A stretch of 64,000 bases of DNA from an uncultured Alistipes sp. (lineage in GTDB: Bacteria > Bacteroidota > Bacteroidia > Bacteroidales > Rikenellaceae). Each line of letters starts with the position of its first letter. Positions within the stretch are counted from its first letter, which is position 1. The translations under genes and the position numbers were made by a program. The stretch covers positions 62,001 to 126,000 of the forward strand of contig UQNV01000001.1 of assembly GCA_900542505.1 (NCBI GenBank), given 5' to 3'. The notes beneath the pieces are model-generated. The model was not told the DNA's origin, did no database searches, and saw nothing but the letters and a program-made list of their open reading frames with translations. Shown piece by piece: positions 59,969 through 64,000 of this stretch.

Positions 59969-62900
59969 AGCTGTTGCAGGGTTTTCCACGCCTCCTCGAC
60001 GTTCTTGACATTCCTAACGGTCATCGCCAGCCGATTATTGTGCTGTTTGAGCACAAATCGGGCAGGCTGCTGCGTGACGCGGCGCAGCAGTTCCATGAAA
60101 ACGTCGCTCTTGTAGAAGGGCGAATTCTCCTCGCCGACGAACTGCACAATCATCAGCCCGTTCTTGACCTTGACGCGCTCCATGCCCAGACGGATGGCCT
60201 CCCAGCGCAGACGCACGACGTCGAGCAGCTCGCGGGCAGCATGCGGCAGCGGACCGAAACGGTCCACCAGACGACTCTCGAAGGCCCTGAGCGCCTCCTC
60301 GTCCTTCGTCGAATCGAGCTCGCGGTAGAGTTTCAGGCGCTCGGCCTGCTGGCTGACGTAGGTATCGGGCAGGCCGGCCTCGACCTCCAGTTCGATGTGG
60401 GCGTCGTCGATGAAGCCCATCCGGCCGACGACCTTCTGCTCGGCCTCGCTCAGCTCGGGCACCTGCAGGCCTTCGGCACGCAGCTCGGCGATGGCCTCGT
60501 TCATGATTTTCTGATAGGTCTCGAAACCGATGTCGGCGATAAATCCGCTCTGCTCGGCACCCAGCAGGTTGCCCGCACCGCGGATATCGAGGTCCTGCAT
60601 GGCGATGTTGAAGCCCGAACCGAGGTCCGAGAACTCCTCGATGGCGCGCAGCCGACGCCGGGCGTCGGGCGTCAGGAGCTCTTCGGGCGGCGAGAGCAAG
60701 TAGCAGTAGGCCTTGCGGTTGCTGCGACCCACGCGGCCGCGCAGCTGGTGCAGGTCGCTCAGACCGAAGTGATGGGCGTTGTTGACGATGATGGTATTGG
60801 CATTGGGAATGTCGATGCCGTTCTCGACGATGGTGGTCGACAACAGCACGTCGAATTCGCCGTAGATGAAATCCATGATGAGCTTTTCGAGCTGCTCGGC
60901 CGGCATCTTGCCGTGGCCGACGCCTACCCGCGCCTTGGGACATAGGCGCGAGATGAGCCCCTGCAGCGTGGCAAGGTCCTCCACGCGGTTGTGGACGAAG
61001 TAGACCTGACCGCCGCGGGCGAGCTCGGCCTCGATGGCGTCGCGCACAATCTCCTCCGAGAAGACATGCGACTCGGTGACGATGGGCTGGCGGTTGGGCG
61101 GCGGCGTCGAGATGACCGACAGGTCGCGCGCCCCCATGAGCGAGAACTGCAGCGTACGCGGAATGGGGGTTGCCGTCAGCGTCAGCGTATCGACCGAGAC
61201 GCTCATCTGGGTGAGCTTCTCCTTGGCCGCCACGCCGAACTTCTGCTCCTCGTCGATAATCAGCAGGCCGAGGTCCTTGAAGCGAATCTGGCGGCCGAGC
61301 ATCTTGTGCGTGCCGATGAGGATGTCGATACGCCCGGAGGCGAGCTCCTCGCGGATTTGGGCCACCTCCCTGGCCGTCTTGGTCCGGTTGAGGTACTCGA
61401 TGCGCACCGGGAAGTCGCGCAGGCGCTCGGAGAAGGAGCGGTAGTGCTGCAGCGCGAGGATGGTCGTCGGCACCAGCACGGCCACCTGCTTGCCGTCGGT
61501 GGCCGCCTTGAAGGCGGCGCGGATGGCCACCTCGGTCTTGCCGAAGCCCACGTCGCCGCAGACGAGCCGGTCCATCGGCTGGTCGGACTCCATGTCCTTC
61601 TTGATGGCGGCCGTGGCGGCCTGCTGGTCGGGCGTATCCTCCCAGCGGAACGACGCCTCGAGCTCGTGCTGGAGGTAGCTGTCGGGCGAGAAGGCGAAGC
61701 CCTTCGACGCCTTGCGGCGCGCATAGAGGGCGATGAGCTCGCGCGAGATATCCTTGACGGCCTTCTTGGCCGCATTCTTGAGCTTCTGCCAGGCCCCCGT
61801 GCCGAGTTTGTAGACCTTCGGCGGTTCGCCGTCACCCGACTTGTAGCGCGAAATGCGGTGGAGCGAGTGGACGTTGACGAAGAGCACGTCGCCATCCTTG
61901 TAGACCAGCTTGATGGCCTCGTGCGTCTTGCCGTTCTCCGTAATCTTGACCAGCCCGTCGAAGCGGCCCACGCCGTGGTCGATGTGGACCACGTAGTCGC
62001 CCGGCCGCAGCTGGTTGAGCTCGGCGATGGTCATCTGCTCGTCGCGCTTGATTTCGCCGTTGATGCGGTAACGCTGGTAGCGGTCGAAAATCTGGTGGTC
62101 GGTATAGAGGCAGAGCTTCAGGTCGTTGTCGACAAACCCCTCGTGGAGCGTCAGCGCAAGGGGACGCACCACCACCTGGCCGCGGCCAATCTGGTGGAAG
62201 ATGTTGCCCAGACGCTCCATCTGCGCGCGGTTTTCCGAGAGGATGTAGGTCTCGTATCCGCGCAGGCCGTTGCGAATCATGTCGTCGGCCAGCAGGACGA
62301 AATTCTTGTTGAAGGCGGGCTGCGGGGCCGTCGAGAAGAGCACCTCGGCATCGGCCGGCCGCTCCTTGAGATTGTCGCGCAGCATCAGCAGGCGGCTGCC
62401 GCCGATGTCGGACAACAGCCCGTTGCGGCTGGTCAGCAGGCGGTCGATTTGGGCCGGGTCCTCGAGGTCGGCCACCACCTTGCGCCGCAGGTCGTTGATG
62501 CGGCGCAGCACGTAATCGGCGTCGTAGCACCAGAAGGTGGCCGCATCACCGATGAACCGGGCGAGCGAGACACGCTCCGACGAGGAGCCCGAAGCCGTGA
62601 GGTCGGGCAGAATCTCGACCCGGTCGAGCTTGTCGGCCGAGAGCTGGCTCGAGATTTCGAACCGGCGGATGGAGTCGACCTCGTCGCCGAAGAAATCGAC
62701 ACGGTAGGGCTTGCTCTCCGAATAGGAGAAGACGTCGACGATACCGCCGCGGACCGAATACTGCCCCGGTTCGTAGACGAAGTCGACCTTCTCGAAACCG
62801 GCATCGACCAGCGCATCGACCAGCACCTCGGGCGAGATGCTGTCGCCCACGGCGACACGAATCGTATCGCGGCCGAGCGTTTCGGCATCGGCCACGCGTT

Positions 62901-63294
62901 CGGCCAGCGCCTCGGGATAGGTGCAGACGACGACATAGCCCTCCTTGAGCGAACGGATGGCCATCAGGGCGGCCGTACGCTGCACGACGCCCTGGGCATC
63001 CTCGGCGCCATAGGCCACCGAGCGTTTGTAGGAGGAGGGGAAGAAGCAGATGCGCGACTCGTCGAGCAGGCCGTAGAAGTCGTTGAGCAGATAGGCCGCG
63101 GCATCGCGGTCCTCGGCCACGAACACATGCACGCCCCCCGTGCGGGCGATGGCGGCCGCGGCATAGAACGGCAGCGCCCCGCCGACCAGCTCCTTCAGAT
63201 GGACGGTGGACGCCCTGCGCCCGAGTTCGCGGCACAGGGTTGCGAAGGGTTTCGATTCGGCGGCGAATTGCGCCAGTTGCTGACTCGGAAGCAT
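59965..63294 (-). CDS. mfd: Transcription-repair coupling factor Mfd
   Basis: 1109 residues. It removes stalled RNA polymerase and recruits UvrABC. UvrB-like domains come first; a CarD-like polymerase-interaction domain lies near 455-515 (PGDYVVHIDHGVGRFDGL); the RecG-type motor has Walker A GDVGFGKTEVA, then DEEQKFGV and the HLRGRVGRSN-like motif VI (HQLRGRVGRSN). The TRCF domain closes the protein. Stop overlaps the coaX start. No unusual features. Confidence 0.97.
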   Translation of the reverse strand: MLPSQQLAQFAAESKPFATLCRELGRRASTVHLKELVGGALPFYAAAAIARTGGVHVFVAEDRDAAAYLLNDFYGLLDESRICFFPSSYKRSVAYGAEDAQGVVQRTAALMAIRSLKEGYVVVCTYPEALAERVADAETLGRDTIRVAVGDSISPEVLVDALVDAGFEKVDFVYEPGQYSVRGGIVDVFSYSESKPYRVDFFGDEVDSIRRFEISSQLSADKLDRVEILPDLTASGSSSERVSLARFIGDAATFWCYDADYVLRRINDLRRKVVADLEDPAQIDRLLTSRNGLLSDIGGSRLLMLRDNLKERPADAEVLFSTAPQPAFNKNFVLLADDMIRNGLRGYETYILSENRAQMERLGNIFHQIGRGQVVVRPLALTLHEGFVDNDLKLCLYTDHQIFDRYQRYRINGEIKRDEQMTIAELNQLRPGDYVVHIDHGVGRFDGLVKITENGKTHEAIKLVYKDGDVLFVNVHSLHRISRYKSGDGEPPKVYKLGTGAWQKLKNAAKKAVKDISRELIALYARRKASKGFAFSPDSYLQHELEASFRWEDTPDQQAATAAIKKDMESDQPMDRLVCGDVGFGKTEVAIRAAFKAATDGKQVAVLVPTTILALQHYRSFSERLRDFPVRIEYLNRTKTAREVAQIREELASGRIDILIGTHKMLGRQIRFKDLGLLIIDEEQKFGVAAKEKLTQMSVSVDTLTLTATPIPRTLQFSLMGARDLSVISTPPPNRQPIVTESHVFSEEIVRDAIEAELARGGQVYFVHNRVEDLATLQGLISRLCPKARVGVGHGKMPAEQLEKLIMDFIYGEFDVLLSTTIVENGIDIPNANTIIVNNAHHFGLSDLHQLRGRVGRSNRKAYCYLLSPPEELLTPDARRRLRAIEEFSDLGSGFNIAMQDLDIRGAGNLLGAEQSGFIADIGFETYQKIMNEAIAELRAEGLQVPELSEAEQKVVGRMGFIDDAHIELEVEAGLPDTYVSQQAERLKLYRELDSTKDEEALRAFESRLVDRFGPLPHAARELLDVVRLRWEAIRLGMERVKVKNGLMIVQFVGEENSPFYKSDVFMELLRRVTQQPARFVLKQHNNRLAMTVRNVKNVEEAWKTLQQL

Positions 63295-63315
63295 TCCGAA
63301 CGGTTATGGGTTAAA

Positions 63316-63337
63316 CGGGAGCCGGGCCCGGCTCCCG
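63316..63337. repeat. 22-base perfect palindrome between rng and mfd
   Basis: CGGGAGCCGGG followed directly by its reverse complement. It can form a hairpin with a small loop downstream of rng on the minus strand. There is no T-tract, so a terminator role is not certain. Confidence 0.55.
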
Positions 63338-63360
63338 GTGAAGCGGCCGCCCGGGTCGGC

Positions 63361-64000
63361 TCACTTGTTGACGTTAATCAGGTCGTTGTCCTTGCGGTCG
63401 TGGTAATGCACCTCGATGATGCCGATGCTCTGGTCCTCGACCACGCGGATGCGGGCCTTGTATTTCCACTCCCAGCGGCGGCGCAGCGACCAGAAGCCCT
63501 TGCGCAGGTACGAAGCCACATAGGGGCTCACCACCAGCTTGATGTACTTGTGGCCGCGGTCGAGCGCGAGCAGCGAAATCTGGTTTTCGATTTTCTTGTC
63601 GAGCAGCACCGTGGGTTCGATTTTGCCCGTGCCGTTGCAGGTGGGGCAGACGTCCGAAACGCTCTCGACGGCCACGGGACGCACGCGCTGGCGCGTAATC
63701 TGCATCAGACCGAACTTGGTGAGCGGCAGCACCGTATGCTTGGCCTTGTCGGTAGCCATGAGCCGGACCATCTCGTCGTAGAGCGCCTGGCGGTTCTGCG
63801 CCTTGTGCAGGTCGATGAAGTCGATGATGACGATGCCGCCCAGGTCGCGCAGACGCAGCTGGCGGGCAATCTCCTTGGCGGCGGCCAGGTTGACGTCCAT
63901 GGCCGTCTGCTCCTGGTTGTCCTCGGCCTTGGTGCGGTTGCCCGAGTTGACGTCGATGACGTTCATCGCCTCCGTATGCTCGATGATGAGGTAGGCGCCG
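63361..64000 (-). CDS. rng: Ribonuclease E/G family protein (RNase G), partial
   Basis: The 3' 212 codons of a gene that begins beyond the window end. Signatures: TEAMNVIDVNSGNRT (metal-site Asp), IARQLRLRDLGGIVIIDFID (second metal Asp), and the CPTCNGTGKI cysteine pair that holds zinc between protomers. It continues with the C-terminal small domain (DRGHKYIKLVVSPYVASYL). RNase G matures 16S rRNA 5' ends and decays mRNA. It ends 66 bases before the mfd start. Confidence 0.93.
   Translation of the reverse strand, partial: GAYLIIEHTEAMNVIDVNSGNRTKAEDNQEQTAMDVNLAAAKEIARQLRLRDLGGIVIIDFIDLHKAQNRQALYDEMVRLMATDKAKHTVLPLTKFGLMQITRQRVRPVAVESVSDVCPTCNGTGKIEPTVLLDKKIENQISLLALDRGHKYIKLVVSPYVASYLRKGFWSLRRRWEWKYKARIRVVEDQSIGIIEVHYHDRKDNDLINVNK

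Overview
The window looks like chromosome from a GC-rich member of Bacteroidales, most likely Alistipes or a close Rikenellaceae relative. The evidence is: fused SecDF; Bacteroidota-only families (DUF4831, DUF4878-like lipoproteins, an HU/CCDC81-like membrane protein); the biosynthetic arginine decarboxylase type of this phylum; a KorABCD/Vor 2-oxoacid:ferredoxin oxidoreductase of an anaerobe; and AT-rich promoters of the TTTG / TAnnTTTG type placed between GC-rich genes with almost no Shine-Dalgarno sites. The genus is inference; the phylum is well supported. I see no rRNA, tRNA, CRISPR array, insertion sequence, integrase or prophage gene.

Layout. 64-2676 is a secreted multidomain glycoside-hydrolase-like protein. 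2764-8894 is a plus-strand run: degenerate LytM protein, dxr, rseP, LUD-domain protein, lipoprotein, radA. 9180-10735 is a minus-strand alkD-like/DUF4831 pair with a textbook promoter. 10872-15096 is a tightly packed minus-strand run: trmN6, TIGR02757, lolD, folP, coaE, short YbbR-like membrane protein. secDF (15200-18226) is followed by divergent accessory genes: an EamA transporter, a GH29 alpha-L-fucosidase, a small secreted protein and a SugE-type SMR protein. dnaK (21977-23899) has a palindromic putative operator over its promoter. 24440-27194 holds a small DNA-binding protein and two FKBP-like lipoproteins. 27307-31010 holds a 48-residue membrane ORF, ruvA, a Skp-like lipoprotein, the c-di-AMP cyclase and two small lipoproteins.

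31475-35035 is a minus-strand envelope operon: HU-domain membrane protein, sigma54 activator, lptE, TPR protein, secG. 35255-39088 holds arginine decarboxylase, an EEP-family lipoprotein and an active LysM/M23 endopeptidase. 39274-43211 is a coupled minus-strand run: yicC, gmk, nadD (with a TPR tail), ddl, DUF3109. 43398-46834 is serC, serA, DUF1015 with hairpins between the genes. 47096-47587 is a DUF805 membrane protein, then 47821-50472 is the four-gene ferredoxin oxidoreductase operon. 50687-51829 is a YqhD-like alcohol dehydrogenase. 51959-63294 is a minus-strand string: mfd, coaX, outer-membrane protein, TPR protein, lptC, CBS/CorC membrane protein, ppiD. The window ends inside rng (RNase G).

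Most of the window is core genome: isoprenoid, folate, CoA, NAD, cell-wall and serine synthesis, protein export, LPS transport and DNA repair. I found no convincing wholly new system. The points most worth a second look are the palindromic site on the dnaK promoter, the FKBP-like lipoprotein with a Tyr/Gly insert, the NadD-TPR fusion, the coaX frame that runs over the signal peptide of the next gene, the HU-protein/sigma54-activator coupling, and the catalytically dead LytM protein upstream of dxr. Starts were chosen from start/stop overlaps, signal peptides and family length, because ribosome-binding sites are uninformative here.
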